Shown one piece after another: positions 1 to 9,038 of a stretch of DNA of 64,000 nt (positions are counted from its first letter, which is position 1; each line of letters begins with the position of its first letter). The position numbers and the translations under genes were made by a program. The stretch is from assembly GCA_028873975.1 (NCBI GenBank), contig JAPPMO010000119.1, positions 62,001 to 126,000 of the forward strand, read 5' to 3'. The DNA comes from Chloroflexota bacterium. Lineage in GTDB: Bacteria > Chloroflexota > Anaerolineae > Aggregatilineales > Phototrophicaceae. The notes beneath the pieces are model-generated. The model saw only the letters and a list, made by a program, of their open reading frames with translations. It made no database searches and was not told the DNA's origin.

Positions 1-2
1 CC

Positions 3-1733
3 AACCCCTATCAGGCGGGCACGCACATGAGCGCGGGCTTGCACCAGTTAATCTACTCGACTTTGTGGGAGATCAACACCGCCACCGGCGAGCAATTCCC
101 GGCTTTGGCCGCGGAAATGCCGGAAGCGCTCAATGACGATTACACCAGCTTCCGGGTTACCTTACGCGACAATTTGCGCTGGAGCGATGGCGAACCGATC
201 ACGACCGCGGACATGGCTTTCAACATCGACATGATTTTGGCGACGCCGGAGTTCCCATACAGTGGCTTCTTGGCGCAGGTGATCGACAATTACGAAGTGG
301 TTGACGACCTGACGATAATTCTCAATTTGAAGCGCTCGGAGCCGCGCCTGGCATACACACTCGGCGTGCATATCTGGGGCGACAACTTCCGCATGGTACC
401 CAAGCATATTTGGGAGAACGAAGATCCGGCCACCTTCCAGAATTATCCGCCGGTCGGCAGCGGACCCTACACCATGACGGATGTCGATCCCAATGGCAAC
501 TGGTTCCTCTACACCAAGCGCGAGGACTGGCAGCATACGGATGTGGGCCAGATCTATGGCGAGCCGGGACCTGAGTACGTGCTCTTCCGCTTTTATGGCA
601 CGGAAGAGCGGCGCATCATCGCCGGCATCCAAAACCAGCTTGATATCTTCACCGACATCTCGCCCGAGGCTTGGGACATCCTGCGCGATGGCAACCCCAA
701 CGCCCGCGCCTGGCATGCTAGTTTCCCCTATGCGAATTTCGACGACCCCTGCGAGCGCGGCATCGTCTTCTCCAACACGCAGGAACCCTGGGACAACCAG
801 AACGTCCGCTGGGCGATGGCGCTGGCGACCGATATCAAGAGCGTCGGTTTGGCCACCTTCGCCGGCATCTTGCGCGTATCGCCGCTGGCGGTGCCGCCAG
901 TTCAGGTCATCCACGACGCTTTCCACAAGCCCATGCGCGAGTGGATGACGGAGTTCGCTTTCGAAGACGGCTACCAGCCTTTCGACCCGAATTACGCGGT
1001 GGACATCGCCGCGATCCTGGCTGACCAAGGCATCGAGGGCTTGCCCGAAAGTGAAGAGGCGCTGGTGGACCTCTTCGGCGTTGGCTGGTGGAAGCACGAC
1101 CCAGCTAAAGCCACGGAGATGCTGGAAGCCGAAGGCTTCACGCTGCAAGACGGGGCCTGGCACAAGCCGGATGGCAGCCCTTGGCAGATCACGATTAACT
1201 CGCCCTCGAACTTCGAGGTGCAATCGCAGCGTTTGGCTTTCGCGGTCGCCGACAACTGGCGCGGCTTTGGCATTGACGCCACCGTGCAGCAGATGGACGG
1301 CGGCACCTTCTGGAGCAATTACAACAACGGAACCTTCGACGCCGGCTCCTATTGGCCCGGCTGCGGCGCCTTGCCCGATAGCTGGGATCTGCTGGACGCC
1401 TTCTGGCACAAACGCCACATCGTGCCTATTGGCCAGCCCGCGCCCGGCAACGCCATGCGTTACGACAGCGACGCGCTCAGCGGCATCCTCGATCAGATCG
1501 CGCCGCTGCCCAGCGCTCACCCGGATACGATCCCGCTGCTGACCGAATTCGAGAAGCAGTTCATCGTCGAGCGGCCCTGGCTGCCGATGTTCGGCACCTC
1601 GAAATTCGTGCCGGTCGTCACGACCTATTGGGATGGCATGCCCACCGCCGACAACTTCTATGAAGGACCCTGGTGGTGGTGGTCGCTGTTCAAGTATCAC
1701 ATGCCCTTCATCCAGCCCAAGGGCGACGGCTAA
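3..1733 (+). CDS. ABC transporter substrate-binding protein, family 5 (5' end outside window)
   Basis: This is the C-terminal 576 residues of an extracytoplasmic binding protein of the Opp/Dpp/oligosaccharide type (SBP_bac_5). The frame is open through the left edge of the window, so the internal ATG at 27 is not the real start and the signal peptide is missing. The remaining part aligns throughout with the complete paralogue at 53414, sharing for example the pattern LRWSDGEPITTADMAF and the W-rich C-terminus. Permeases and ATPases follow in the same direction. Family-5 binding proteins bind peptides in many bacteria but oligosaccharides in others; the DUF2961 gene at the end of the operon favours a sugar ligand here, which is inference. 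Confidence 0.93.
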   Translation, partial: NPYQAGTHMSAGLHQLIYSTLWEINTATGEQFPALAAEMPEALNDDYTSFRVTLRDNLRWSDGEPITTADMAFNIDMILATPEFPYSGFLAQVIDNYEVVDDLTIILNLKRSEPRLAYTLGVHIWGDNFRMVPKHIWENEDPATFQNYPPVGSGPYTMTDVDPNGNWFLYTKREDWQHTDVGQIYGEPGPEYVLFRFYGTEERRIIAGIQNQLDIFTDISPEAWDILRDGNPNARAWHASFPYANFDDPCERGIVFSNTQEPWDNQNVRWAMALATDIKSVGLATFAGILRVSPLAVPPVQVIHDAFHKPMREWMTEFAFEDGYQPFDPNYAVDIAAILADQGIEGLPESEEALVDLFGVGWWKHDPAKATEMLEAEGFTLQDGAWHKPDGSPWQITINSPSNFEVQSQRLAFAVADNWRGFGIDATVQQMDGGTFWSNYNNGTFDAGSYWPGCGALPDSWDLLDAFWHKRHIVPIGQPAPGNAMRYDSDALSGILDQIAPLPSAHPDTIPLLTEFEKQFIVERPWLPMFGTSKFVPVVTTYWDGMPTADNFYEGPWWWWSLFKYHMPFIQPKGDG

Positions 1734-1750
1734 GCGGATACCCCCTCTGA

Positions 1751-1778
1751 GTCTCCCCCCATTGCAATGGGGGGAGAC
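1751..1778. repeat. Perfect 28-bp palindrome between binding-protein and permease genes
   Basis: Two 14-base arms (gtctccccccattg and its exact reverse complement) abut without a loop, 17 bases after the binding-protein stop codon. In mRNA this would fold into a strong hairpin without a U-tract. That fits an mRNA 3'-end stabiliser or partial terminator which keeps binding-protein levels above those of the permeases. A comparable stem-loop occupies the same place in the second importer operon at 55187. Confidence 0.7.
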
Positions 1779-1866
1779 TTTGCCGACTCGCACAGAAGTC
1801 GTTAAGGAGATTGGTGGCAACGCAGCGAAAACGTTTCGCGCAACAATGCCATCTTCGCAAACGGCG

Positions 1867-1909
1867 CTCCCCTCCCTGTTGCGACGGGGAGGGGCTGGGG
1901 GTGGGGTAG
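1867..1909. repeat. G-rich/C-rich interspersed palindromic repeat, copy 1
   Basis: The element has a C-rich left arm (gctcccctccct), a short spacer, a G-rich right arm (ggggaggggctgggggtggg) and a gtag end. Close relatives occur at 7125 and 21490 in intergenic DNA and, as inverted pairs, inside the coding region at 16538 and 17048. It lies just before the permease gene at 1937. Confidence 0.75.
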
Positions 1910-1936
1910 ACCAGCGAGCAAATCTGAGGGCGCATC

Positions 1937-2935
1937 ATGCAATTCGCCAAATTTGTGGTCACGCGGCTCATCGCCTATATCCTGGTGATCTGGATCGGCA
2001 TCTCGGTTGTCTTCTTCGTGCCGCGCTTTATGCCGTCAGACCCCGTGGAGTCGATGCTCGGCCGGATCATGAGCCAGGGCGCCTATATGGAGGCGGGACA
2101 GGTCGAGGCGATGCGCGCCACCCTGACGCAGGCTTTCGGCTTGGAAGGCACGCTGGCTGAACAGTATTTCGGCTTCTTGCACCGAACGTTCCTTACGCGC
2201 GAGTTTGGTCCCTCGCTCTCGATGTTCCCCACGCCCGTCAACGAATTGATCGGGCGCGCCCTGCCCTGGACTCTGGGCCTCTTGCTGACATCGACCATCA
2301 TCGCCTGGATCGTGGGCAATACGATTGGTCTGCTGGCCGGTTACAAGAGCCGCTGGCTGTCTTCGCGCGCGCTGGAAGTCATCGCCATCTTCGTCTACCC
2401 CATTCCTTATTACATCACCGCGCTCATCTTGATCATCCTGTTCATCCATATCAATCCGATATTTCCGCTTTTTTTCTCCGTCCGTGGCGAAGCTTGGTCT
2501 CCCCAATTCATCTCCAGCGTGATTTACAACTCGGTTCTGCCGGCGCTTTCGATCGTCATCGTCGGCTTCGGCTGGTGGGTGCTGAGCATGAAGGCGCTTT
2601 CCTCGAGCATCGCGGAAGAGGACTTTGTCTACTTCGCCAAGCTCAAGGGCGCCGGCGAAGGCCGGATCATGACCGCTTATGTCCTGCGCAATGCCATCCT
2701 GCCACAGGTCACCGTACTGGCGTTGCAAATCGGCGCCATCTTCAACGGGGCGCTGATCACGGAGATTCTCTTCAGTTATCCCGGTTTGGGCACCATGACC
2801 TATAACGCCGTGCTGCAAGCCGATTACAACCTGCTCATGGGCACGATTACGATTTCCATTATCGCCGTCGCCACCTCCACCTTGATCATCGACCTGCTCT
2901 ATCCCTTCTTTGACCCGCGGATCAGACAGAGGTGA
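1937..2935 (+). CDS. ABC transporter permease, DppB/OppB type
   Basis: A 332-residue inner-membrane permease of the binding-protein-dependent family (BPD_transp_1). It has an N-terminal membrane helix at about residues 9-30, a large extracytoplasmic loop, and five further hydrophobic segments. The cytoplasmic EAA-type loop lies near residues 224-250, with the pattern EEDFVYFAKLKGAGEGRI followed by LRNAILPQ. It ends YPFFDPRIRQR, as DppB proteins usually do. The next permease overlaps its stop codon, so the genes are translationally coupled. It forms the transport channel together with the product of the next gene. Confidence 0.93.
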   Translation: MQFAKFVVTRLIAYILVIWIGISVVFFVPRFMPSDPVESMLGRIMSQGAYMEAGQVEAMRATLTQAFGLEGTLAEQYFGFLHRTFLTREFGPSLSMFPTPVNELIGRALPWTLGLLLTSTIIAWIVGNTIGLLAGYKSRWLSSRALEVIAIFVYPIPYYITALILIILFIHINPIFPLFFSVRGEAWSPQFISSVIYNSVLPALSIVIVGFGWWVLSMKALSSSIAEEDFVYFAKLKGAGEGRIMTAYVLRNAILPQVTVLALQIGAIFNGALITEILFSYPGLGTMTYNAVLQADYNLLMGTITISIIAVATSTLIIDLLYPFFDPRIRQR

Positions 2936-3771
2936 CAATGCGCCGGACGAGCCCGCGGCTGACCCTTGGCTTGATTATCCTGGCCGTTTTCATCATTCTT
3001 GGCGGCATCTTGCCTTTCGTTTCGCCGGAGGATCCGCGCGACTGGATTCGGCACCCGCGCAACCTCCCGCCCAGCGCCGAGCATTTCCTGGGCACGACCA
3101 ATTTGGGGCAAGATACCTTCTGGCTGCTGTCTTACGCCACGCAAAACTCGCTCTTTATCGGCGTCTTTGTCGCCTTCTTCGCCACGCTGATTGGCGTCTT
3201 CGCCGGCTTGGCGGCTGGTTTCCTCGGCGGCATTCCCGACCGCGTCATCACCCTTTTTGCCGATGTCTTTATCGTCGTGCCGTCCTTGCCTATCCTGATC
3301 TTGATGTCTTCTCTGCTGCAAGGACGCGCCTCGCTGATTCTCATCAGCATCATTTTGATACTCTTCAATTGGCCCTGGCCCGCCCGCCAGATGCGCTCGA
3401 TCGCGCTGAGCATGCGCGAACGCCAGTTTGTCAATACGGCGCGCTTCTCCGGCTCGGGCACCATGCAAATACTCGCGGAAGAGATCGTGCCGCATGTCTT
3501 CAGTTGGGCCATGGCCAACTTTGTCAACACAGTTTTGGTCGCCATCGCCACGGAATCGGGCTTGGCGGTAATCGGCCTGTCGAGCTTGGAGGAAGCCACG
3601 CTGGGTACGATGATCTATTGGGCTTTGCAGCATCAAGCGCTGCTCGGGCAGCGCTGGTGGTGGATCGGCTCGCCTGTCGTCGCCATCATCGTCTTGTTCA
3701 TCTGCCTGTTCCTGCTATCGACTGGCATCGCGAATCGGTCGGCGGAAAGACGAGGACACGGCGATGCTTAG
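2932..3771 (+). CDS. ABC transporter permease, DppC/OppC type
   Basis: A 279-residue membrane permease, partner of the preceding DppB-like protein. The start is a GTG at 2932 that overlaps the upstream TGA; an ATG two codons later (2938) is an equally possible start. It has one N-terminal helix, a periplasm-facing segment containing the OppC-typical HFLGTTNLGQD motif near residue 45, then a permease core with the loop ERQFVNTARFSGSGTMQIL. It is slightly shorter than typical OppC proteins because the N-terminal tail is brief. The ATPase gene at 3764 overlaps its 3' end by 8 bases. Confidence 0.92.
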   Translation: MTMRRTSPRLTLGLIILAVFIILGGILPFVSPEDPRDWIRHPRNLPPSAEHFLGTTNLGQDTFWLLSYATQNSLFIGVFVAFFATLIGVFAGLAAGFLGGIPDRVITLFADVFIVVPSLPILILMSSLLQGRASLILISIILILFNWPWPARQMRSIALSMRERQFVNTARFSGSGTMQILAEEIVPHVFSWAMANFVNTVLVAIATESGLAVIGLSSLEEATLGTMIYWALQHQALLGQRWWWIGSPVVAIIVLFICLFLLSTGIANRSAERRGHGDA

Positions 3772-4741
3772 GCTGCGCGAACTCAAGTGCTACTACGATA
3801 CGACCCGCGGACTTGTGCAGGCGGTGGATGGCGTCAGCTTCGATATTCTGCCCGACGAAGTGCTGGGCATCGCCGGCGAATCGGGCTGCGGCAAATCGAC
3901 CTTGCTCAAGGTGCTTTATGATTACATACAGCCGCCCCTGCATATCGTCTCCGGCAGTTACGAAGCCGATTTTCCCGATAGCAACGGCAAGGTCAAGACT
4001 ATCGGGCCCGGCGCTATCCGGGAACACTGGTGGGAATTTATCTCCTATATTCCCCAAGGCTCCATGAGCGTGCTCAATCCGGTCATCCGCATCGAGAATC
4101 AGTTTTTCGATGCTGTGCCGAAGAGCCATCCGCTGAAAGTGGCGGGCAAAACGGCGATACGCGAACGGGTGACGGCTTATCTTAAGGAATTGGAACTGCC
4201 TGTCGAGGTGCTAAGGTCCTATCCCCATCAACTCAGCGGCGGCATGAAACAGCGGGTGCTGGTGGCGCTAGGCACCTTTCTGCACCCCCAGATCGTCCTG
4301 GCGGACGAGCCGACCACGGCGCTGGATGTGGTGGTGCAAAAGGGCATTCTGCTGATGTTGACGGAATTGCAGCGGCAAATGGAAAACACCTTGGTCGTCG
4401 TCTCGCATGATATGGGCGTGCATTATCAGATTAGCGACCGGCTGGCGATCATGTATGCCGGCAAGCTGGTGGAATACGGTCCCACCGAAGCTATTTTTGA
4501 CAATCCATTTCACCCTTACACGCAGATGCTCATTCAATCGCTGCCAAGGGTCGGCGATCGCAGTCAGCGGGTGGGCATCTCCGGACGGCCGCCCAACTTG
4601 ATTGACCCGCCATCCGGCTGCCGCTTTGCCGCGCGTTGCCCAAAAGTGATGGACCACTGCGCCCATCAGGAGCCGGCCTTGATGGAGATTGAGCCAGACC
4701 ACTATGTATCCTGCCATCTATACGGAGCGCGCGCCTCTTGA
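3764..4741 (+). CDS. ABC transporter ATP-binding protein, DppD/OppD type
   Basis: A 325-residue cytoplasmic ATPase that powers the importer. Walker A is GESGCGKST at residues 38-46, the signature LSGGMKQR at 157-164, Walker B VLADEPTTALD at about 178-188, and the switch histidine is H215 (VVSHDMG). The C-terminal oligopeptide-transporter domain carries four spaced cysteines (CRFAARCP, then C, then a final C), the arrangement that holds an iron-sulfur cluster in characterised Dpp ATPases. The start ATG lies inside the preceding gene and its stop overlaps the TTG start of the next, so the run of four genes is tightly coupled. Confidence 0.94.
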   Translation: MLRLRELKCYYDTTRGLVQAVDGVSFDILPDEVLGIAGESGCGKSTLLKVLYDYIQPPLHIVSGSYEADFPDSNGKVKTIGPGAIREHWWEFISYIPQGSMSVLNPVIRIENQFFDAVPKSHPLKVAGKTAIRERVTAYLKELELPVEVLRSYPHQLSGGMKQRVLVALGTFLHPQIVLADEPTTALDVVVQKGILLMLTELQRQMENTLVVVSHDMGVHYQISDRLAIMYAGKLVEYGPTEAIFDNPFHPYTQMLIQSLPRVGDRSQRVGISGRPPNLIDPPSGCRFAARCPKVMDHCAHQEPALMEIEPDHYVSCHLYGARAS

Positions 4742-5772
4742 GCGAGAACCTGCTGGAACTGCGAAATGTGACCAAGGTATTCCGCATCGGCGGCTTGATC
4801 CTGGGCACGCGGCTGGTGGCAGTTGACGATGTTAGCCTGAGCTTGCCGGCGGCGGAGCCATCCATACTGAGCATCGTCGGCGAATCCGGCAGCGGCAAGA
4901 CCACGCTGGCGCGCATCATCCTCGAGTTGGAACACCCGACCTCCGGCGATGTGCTGATTGAAGGTCATCCTTTGTTCGCGGGCGGCGGCGCAGGGCTGAA
5001 AGGCAGGGACTACTACCGCGCGGTGCAGCCGATCTTTCAGAATCCCTTCGAATCATTCAGCGCGCGCAAGCGGGTGGACAAGTACCTCTTCGACGCCGCC
5101 CTGCGGCTGAAGATCGCGGCGAACCGCAAAGAGGCTCGCGAGATCGTCGCCGAAGTGCTGGAATCGGTCGGCCTCGATTTGTCTCGCGTAGAAGGCAAAT
5201 ACGCCAATCAATTCTCCGGCGGCGAGCTGCAGCGCATCTCCGTGGCACGCAGCCTCATTCCCCGGCCCAGACTCATCGTTGCCGATGAACCGGTTAGCAT
5301 GATCGACGCCTCGCTGCGCATGAATATCGTCAATCTCTTCCTGGAACTGAAAGAAAGGTACAAGGTCAGCTTTGTCTACATCACGCACGATCTCTCGACC
5401 GCCTACTACGTCAGCGATTACATCGCCATCATGTACCGCGGCAGCGTGGTGGAGTACGGCCCATCGGAACAGATCCTGACCGATTCCGCCCATCCCTATA
5501 CCGGGCTGCTGCTCGATTCGGTGCCGACCGTTGATCACAAATGGGAGCGGGACGTCTCCCTGCCGGATGTCGAGATCAAAGAGTTTCAGGCGCAAGCCTG
5601 CAAATTCGCCAAACGCTGCAAATATGTGGAAGCGATTTGCGAACGCACCATACCACCGATGGTGCAGGTGTCGCCGCAGCGTCAAGCGCTGTGTTACAAG
5701 CCCGTCGGCTTTGACCCCGACGCCAAAGTCCCGCAACTGGGAAGGCCAGCGGCGACGCCTGCGGAAAGCTAA
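4738..5772 (+). CDS. ABC transporter ATP-binding protein, DppF/OppF type
   Basis: A 344-residue second ATPase of the importer. The start is a TTG at 4738 overlapping the TGA of the previous gene. Walker A is GESGSGKTT (about residues 43-51), the signature motif is the less common FSGGELQR, and Walker B reads IVADEPVSMID. The C-terminal oligopeptide domain with spaced cysteines (CKFAKRCK, C, C) is present. The paralogue in the second operon at 58463 shares the unusual VSM(I/V)DASLR Walker B tail but adds a membrane anchor and external repeats that this protein lacks. This copy is the normal form of the family. Confidence 0.93.
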   Translation: MSENLLELRNVTKVFRIGGLILGTRLVAVDDVSLSLPAAEPSILSIVGESGSGKTTLARIILELEHPTSGDVLIEGHPLFAGGGAGLKGRDYYRAVQPIFQNPFESFSARKRVDKYLFDAALRLKIAANRKEAREIVAEVLESVGLDLSRVEGKYANQFSGGELQRISVARSLIPRPRLIVADEPVSMIDASLRMNIVNLFLELKERYKVSFVYITHDLSTAYYVSDYIAIMYRGSVVEYGPSEQILTDSAHPYTGLLLDSVPTVDHKWERDVSLPDVEIKEFQAQACKFAKRCKYVEAICERTIPPMVQVSPQRQALCYKPVGFDPDAKVPQLGRPAATPAES

Positions 5773-5832
5773 GGATAATCAAATTACAAAAGTATTTCCA
5801 AATTAGTGACGAGAATCTGCAAAAAGGACGAA

Positions 5833-5907
5833 CTGTAGGGGCGTTTCGTCGAAACGCCCGAAAACCGTTAGTAAAATAACGGGCGGCACAGCGTGCCGCC
5901 CCTACAG
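5833..5907. repeat. 75-bp element with 11-bp inverted ends
   Basis: The element begins ctgtaggggcg (5833-5843) and ends with the exact reverse complement (5897-5907). Two internal palindromes, gggcgtttcg/cgaaacgccc and gggcggcac/gtgccgccc, sit on either side of an AT-rich centre. It resembles a small non-autonomous mobile element or a bidirectional terminator after the importer operon. No coding capacity. Confidence 0.6.
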
Positions 5908-5967
5908 CCCGCAGCATTTCTTGCAAGACTAACTTGGATTTACAGAGACGATAGACGAGGTGATAAA

Positions 5968-7080
5968 GTGGATTACTTCAATGGCTTGCATTTGAATATG
6001 GGCAATATCTCGCGCTTGTCCAAAGCCAAGACGCGTTCCATCAGCGCGGAAAACTTCAAAGGCGAGAAGGGCAAGGGGGGCATGGCCACCGATGGCTTCT
6101 CTCTGTCGGCGGCGCAAGACCTGGGGCAGGGCTGGAAGGTCTCCCCTTGCATCCAGCTGGAAGCCAACAGCGTCACGACGCTAGCCGAAATTGAAGGACC
6201 GGGCGCCATTCAACATATCTGGATCACCACCTATGCCAAGTACTGGCGCTCCTTGATCCTGCGCTTTTATTGGGACGATGAAGAGACGCCGTCGATTGAA
6301 GTACCTTTTGGGGACTTCTTCTGCAATGGCTGGACGGAATACTGTCATGTCAACTCGATGCCCATTTCGGCTAATTCTCACAGCGCCTTCAACAGCTATT
6401 GGGAAATGCCCTTCCACAAGAGCGCCCGCGTCACAATAGAAAACCTGCTGGATAAACCCGTACAACCCATGTTCTACCAATTCGATTACACACTCACCGA
6501 TGTCCCGGCGGATGTCGGCTATTTGCACGCGCAATGGCGCCGCAGCAACCCGCTGCCCTACAAAGAGGTCTATACCATTCTCGATGGCGTCCAGGGCATG
6601 GGCCACTATGTCGGCGCCTACATGGCTTGGGGCAGCAATAATCGCGGCTGGTGGGGCGAGGGCGAGATCAAGTTCTACATGGACGGCGATAGCGACTTTC
6701 CCACCATCTGCGGCACCGGCACGGAAGATTATTTCGGCGGCGCCTGGTGCTTCGGCAATCAGGATGGCGAATACTCAACTTATTCCACGCCCTACCTTGG
6801 TCTGCCCCAGGTAATCAAGCCGGATGGCTTTCGTCAAAGCCAGCAGCGCTTTGGCATGTATCGCTGGCATATTCCCGATCCGATCCGCTTCGAGCAGGAC
6901 CTGCGCGTGACGATTCAAGCCCTGGGCTGGCGCTCCGGGACGCTGCACGAAGCGCCTTTTGAGGAATATCGTTATTTGCCCCTGCAAGACGATATTGCTT
7001 CAACTGCCTTCTGGTACCAGGCTGAGCCGCATGCGCCCTTTCCCGAGTTGCCGGATCGGGATTACCTCGAGGTGATTTAA
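5968..7080 (+). CDS. DUF2961 / GH172-like protein
   Basis: A 370-residue protein of the DUF2961 family, now associated with glycoside hydrolase family 172 (enzymes on fructo- and arabino-oligosaccharides). The GTG at 5968 is preferred: it has a GAGG box just upstream and the family core (GLHLNMGNISRL, then GPGAIQHIWIT) starts directly after it. The longer reading frame beginning at 5893 would run through the inverted repeat. Recognisable blocks are RFYWDDEETPSIEVPFGDFF, GHYVGAYMAWG, and GTGTEDYFGGAWCF. No signal peptide is visible, so it may act on imported oligosaccharides in the cytoplasm. Its position directly behind a family-5 importer supports a role in sugar use; the exact substrate is unknown. 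Confidence 0.82.
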   Translation: MDYFNGLHLNMGNISRLSKAKTRSISAENFKGEKGKGGMATDGFSLSAAQDLGQGWKVSPCIQLEANSVTTLAEIEGPGAIQHIWITTYAKYWRSLILRFYWDDEETPSIEVPFGDFFCNGWTEYCHVNSMPISANSHSAFNSYWEMPFHKSARVTIENLLDKPVQPMFYQFDYTLTDVPADVGYLHAQWRRSNPLPYKEVYTILDGVQGMGHYVGAYMAWGSNNRGWWGEGEIKFYMDGDSDFPTICGTGTEDYFGGAWCFGNQDGEYSTYSTPYLGLPQVIKPDGFRQSQQRFGMYRWHIPDPIRFEQDLRVTIQALGWRSGTLHEAPFEEYRYLPLQDDIASTAFWYQAEPHAPFPELPDRDYLEVI

Positions 7081-7124
7081 TATCAAGTTAGTTGTGCAAA
7101 CAATCGCATTACTTGACGACTCAA

Positions 7125-7168
7125 CTCCCCTCCCTGATGCTTCGGGGAGGGGCTGGGGGAGGGGTAAG
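7125..7168. repeat. G-rich/C-rich interspersed palindromic repeat, copy 2
   Basis: The arms are ctcccctccctga and ttcggggaggggctgggggagg, followed by ggtaag. It is nearly the same as the element at 1867 and closely related to that at 21490. It lies between two convergent genes (5968 plus, 7252 minus) and could also act as a terminator hairpin. Confidence 0.75.
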
Positions 7169-7251
7169 AAAAGCGGCATTCGGAGTTTCCATTGCTTGCT
7201 TGGTACTTTAGAACGTCCCGCCGGGGGCTTGGCATTTCACTCGCCGCATCC

Positions 7252-8184
7252 TCACGGGTAGGGGATCAACTCCACTTGGGGCAAGAACCGCCGCATATCC
7301 GCGACCTCGTAGGCGGCAGTGCCCGGTTGCAAGCAGACAGCCGTCGCCGCGGCCACCCCCAGCCGCAAACCATCTTCTATGGGCCGCCCGTGATGGATGG
7401 CATGAGCCAAGCCCGCCAGCAGCGCGTCTCCTGCGCCCGCCGGGCTGCTGACATCAACCGGGATCGGCGGGATGCGATACCCCCCCTCCCGCAGGACCGC
7501 CAGCGCGCCCTTCTTGCCCCGCGAGATGACGACTTGGCTGCCGTAACGCGCCATGATGTCGCTGCCCGCGGCGTACAGCGCTTCCGCCGATTTCAGATCC
7601 TGGCCGACCAGCGCCGACAGTTCATGATGATTTGGCTTGATAAAGGTCGGTTTCGCTTCCAGACCGACGCCCAAATTGGGCTGCGAGGCGTCAAAGATTA
7701 CCGGAACGCCCTGCTCGCGCGCCATATTAATGGCTTCGACATAGAACTCGGGTTCCATGCCAGGCGGCAGGGATCCACCGGTGATGACCACCGATGCCGA
7801 TTTGAGCGCAGCCTCATACCGTTCGCGCAGCGCGTCTAGATGGCGCGGCTCGACGAACATGGAAGCGGAGGTGATGGTCGTATGCTCGCCCGTAGTTTCG
7901 TCGATTATGACCGTGTTAATGCGCGTCTCGCCCTCGGCGTTGACGAAATCAGTCGTCACGCCATCGGCTTCCAGCATATCCCTGACTTTGTCGCCGACCG
8001 AGCCCGCCGCCAGTCCCAGCGCCAGGCTGCCGACCCCCATCCTGCCCAGAATCCAGGAAGCGTCGGTCGGTTTCCCGCCCAGGCTGTAAACCGTGCGGGA
8101 CGCGCGAAGGGTGGTATCGGTGATCAGTTCAGGGACAAATACCGTCAGATCAATCGTGGTATTGGGTGTCAGGGAGACGATCAT
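7252..8184 (-). CDS. PfkB-family sugar kinase (1-phosphofructokinase/tagatose-6-phosphate kinase type)
   Basis: A 310-residue cytoplasmic kinase of the ribokinase (PfkB) superfamily, hexose-phosphate kinase branch. The N-terminus MIVSLTPNTTIDLTV is the FruK/LacC form, followed by GGKPTDASWILGRMG near residue 36. The second signature with the catalytic base is SSPAGAGDALLAGLAHAI near residue 250; the aspartate of GAGD is the expected base. The aldolase gene ends 5 bases upstream on the same strand, so kinase and aldolase are one operon. A kinase making a sugar bisphosphate feeding an aldolase is the tagatose/fructose-type logic; which sugar is used cannot be told. Confidence 0.88.
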   Translation of the reverse strand: MIVSLTPNTTIDLTVFVPELITDTTLRASRTVYSLGGKPTDASWILGRMGVGSLALGLAAGSVGDKVRDMLEADGVTTDFVNAEGETRINTVIIDETTGEHTTITSASMFVEPRHLDALRERYEAALKSASVVITGGSLPPGMEPEFYVEAINMAREQGVPVIFDASQPNLGVGLEAKPTFIKPNHHELSALVGQDLKSAEALYAAGSDIMARYGSQVVISRGKKGALAVLREGGYRIPPIPVDVSSPAGAGDALLAGLAHAIHHGRPIEDGLRLGVAAATAVCLQPGTAAYEVADMRRFLPQVELIPYP

Positions 8185-8189
8185 CCGGA

Positions 8190-8882
8190 TCAGTCGTCGC
8201 TGAAGCCGGCGATAGCCGCTTCCATGTCCGCGCTTTCTTCGCGCAGCATGGGGCTGGCGCCCAAGTGTCGCGACATCATCATGACATAGGCATTGGTATC
8301 AAGGCGCTCGACGGCGTCCAGCGCGGCTTCCAGGTTTTTGCCCATCAGGAACAAGCCGTGCCAGGGGGCGATGGTTCCCGCGGCGTGCTTGGCGATGCGC
8401 GCCTCGCGCCCACGCATGGTGGCGACGATTCTTTTGCCCAATTTGGGGCTGTGCGCCGGGGCATAGTCGATCACCGGCGTGAGGCCGAATTTGCGCGTGG
8501 CTTCCATGATCGGCGGCATGGCTTTGTTGGCGCAGGCGAAGACCATCAGGTTGCGCGGATGCGCGTGGATAACGGCTGTGCCAAAGTCGCTGAAATTCTG
8601 GTGCAGGCCGAAGTGAACCGCGCTTTCGCGCGTTAAGCCGCCATCGCCTTCCAGGATTTCTCCCCGCTTGCTGACCACCAGGACGTCCTCGGCGCGCAAC
8701 TGCCACTGGCGCATCTGCCCGGCCAGCGTCGGCGACATGCAATAAACATCGTCCACGCGCAAGCTGATATTGCCGCCACCGGCATCGGTCAGACGGCGAT
8801 CAAAGAGCACACGCCCGATACGCGCCACCAAAGCGCGCCCGGCTTGCACTTCGTCGGTCAGGGCAGCTTCCAGTTGCAACAT
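8190..8882 (-). CDS. Class II aldolase/adducin family protein (fuculose-phosphate-aldolase-like)
   Basis: A 230-residue enzyme of the zinc-dependent class II aldolase family. The zinc ligands are the histidines in VIHAHPRNL and a later one in the segment FLMGKNLEAAL region typical of the fold; the early loop GGGNISLR binds phosphate. The start at 8882 is chosen because GGGAG lies eight bases upstream and a perfect TATAAT box is found at 8914-8919; an in-frame ATG at 8930 would lie upstream of that promoter. It would split a phosphorylated ketose or related sugar into two three-carbon units (or three plus two). It is co-transcribed with the PfkB kinase. Confidence 0.85.
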   Translation of the reverse strand: MLQLEAALTDEVQAGRALVARIGRVLFDRRLTDAGGGNISLRVDDVYCMSPTLAGQMRQWQLRAEDVLVVSKRGEILEGDGGLTRESAVHFGLHQNFSDFGTAVIHAHPRNLMVFACANKAMPPIMEATRKFGLTPVIDYAPAHSPKLGKRIVATMRGREARIAKHAAGTIAPWHGLFLMGKNLEAALDAVERLDTNAYVMMMSRHLGASPMLREESADMEAAIAGFSDD

Positions 8883-8913
8883 TCGCAATTCTCCCACGTT
8901 TCGATATAATGCC

Positions 8914-8919
8914 ATTATA
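8914..8919 (-). promoter_or_regulatory. Probable -10 box for the aldolase-kinase operon
   Basis: On the minus strand the bases read TATAAT, a perfect consensus -10 box. The expected transcription start near 8907 leaves a leader of about 25 bases before the ATG at 8882. The -35 region (TTTTTC, 17 bases upstream) is weak. Confidence 0.5.
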
Positions 8920-9038
8920 GCTTCCTGCATTGGCCGGAAAAAGAATACAGTCGATTTCTAGCCACTTTTTCATCTTCATCAGACCGGAAATGACCACCAC
9001 TTCAAAGTCCAAACGGCCATCTGAGAAAGGGATGGAGA

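Noticed and set aside
162..1820. Long minus-strand open frame (552 codons) opposite the binding-protein gene
   Set aside because: It is a shadow of the GC-rich codon pattern of the plus-strand gene. The composition is unlike a real protein and there is no ribosome-binding site. The same applies to 53426-55138 on the minus strand.
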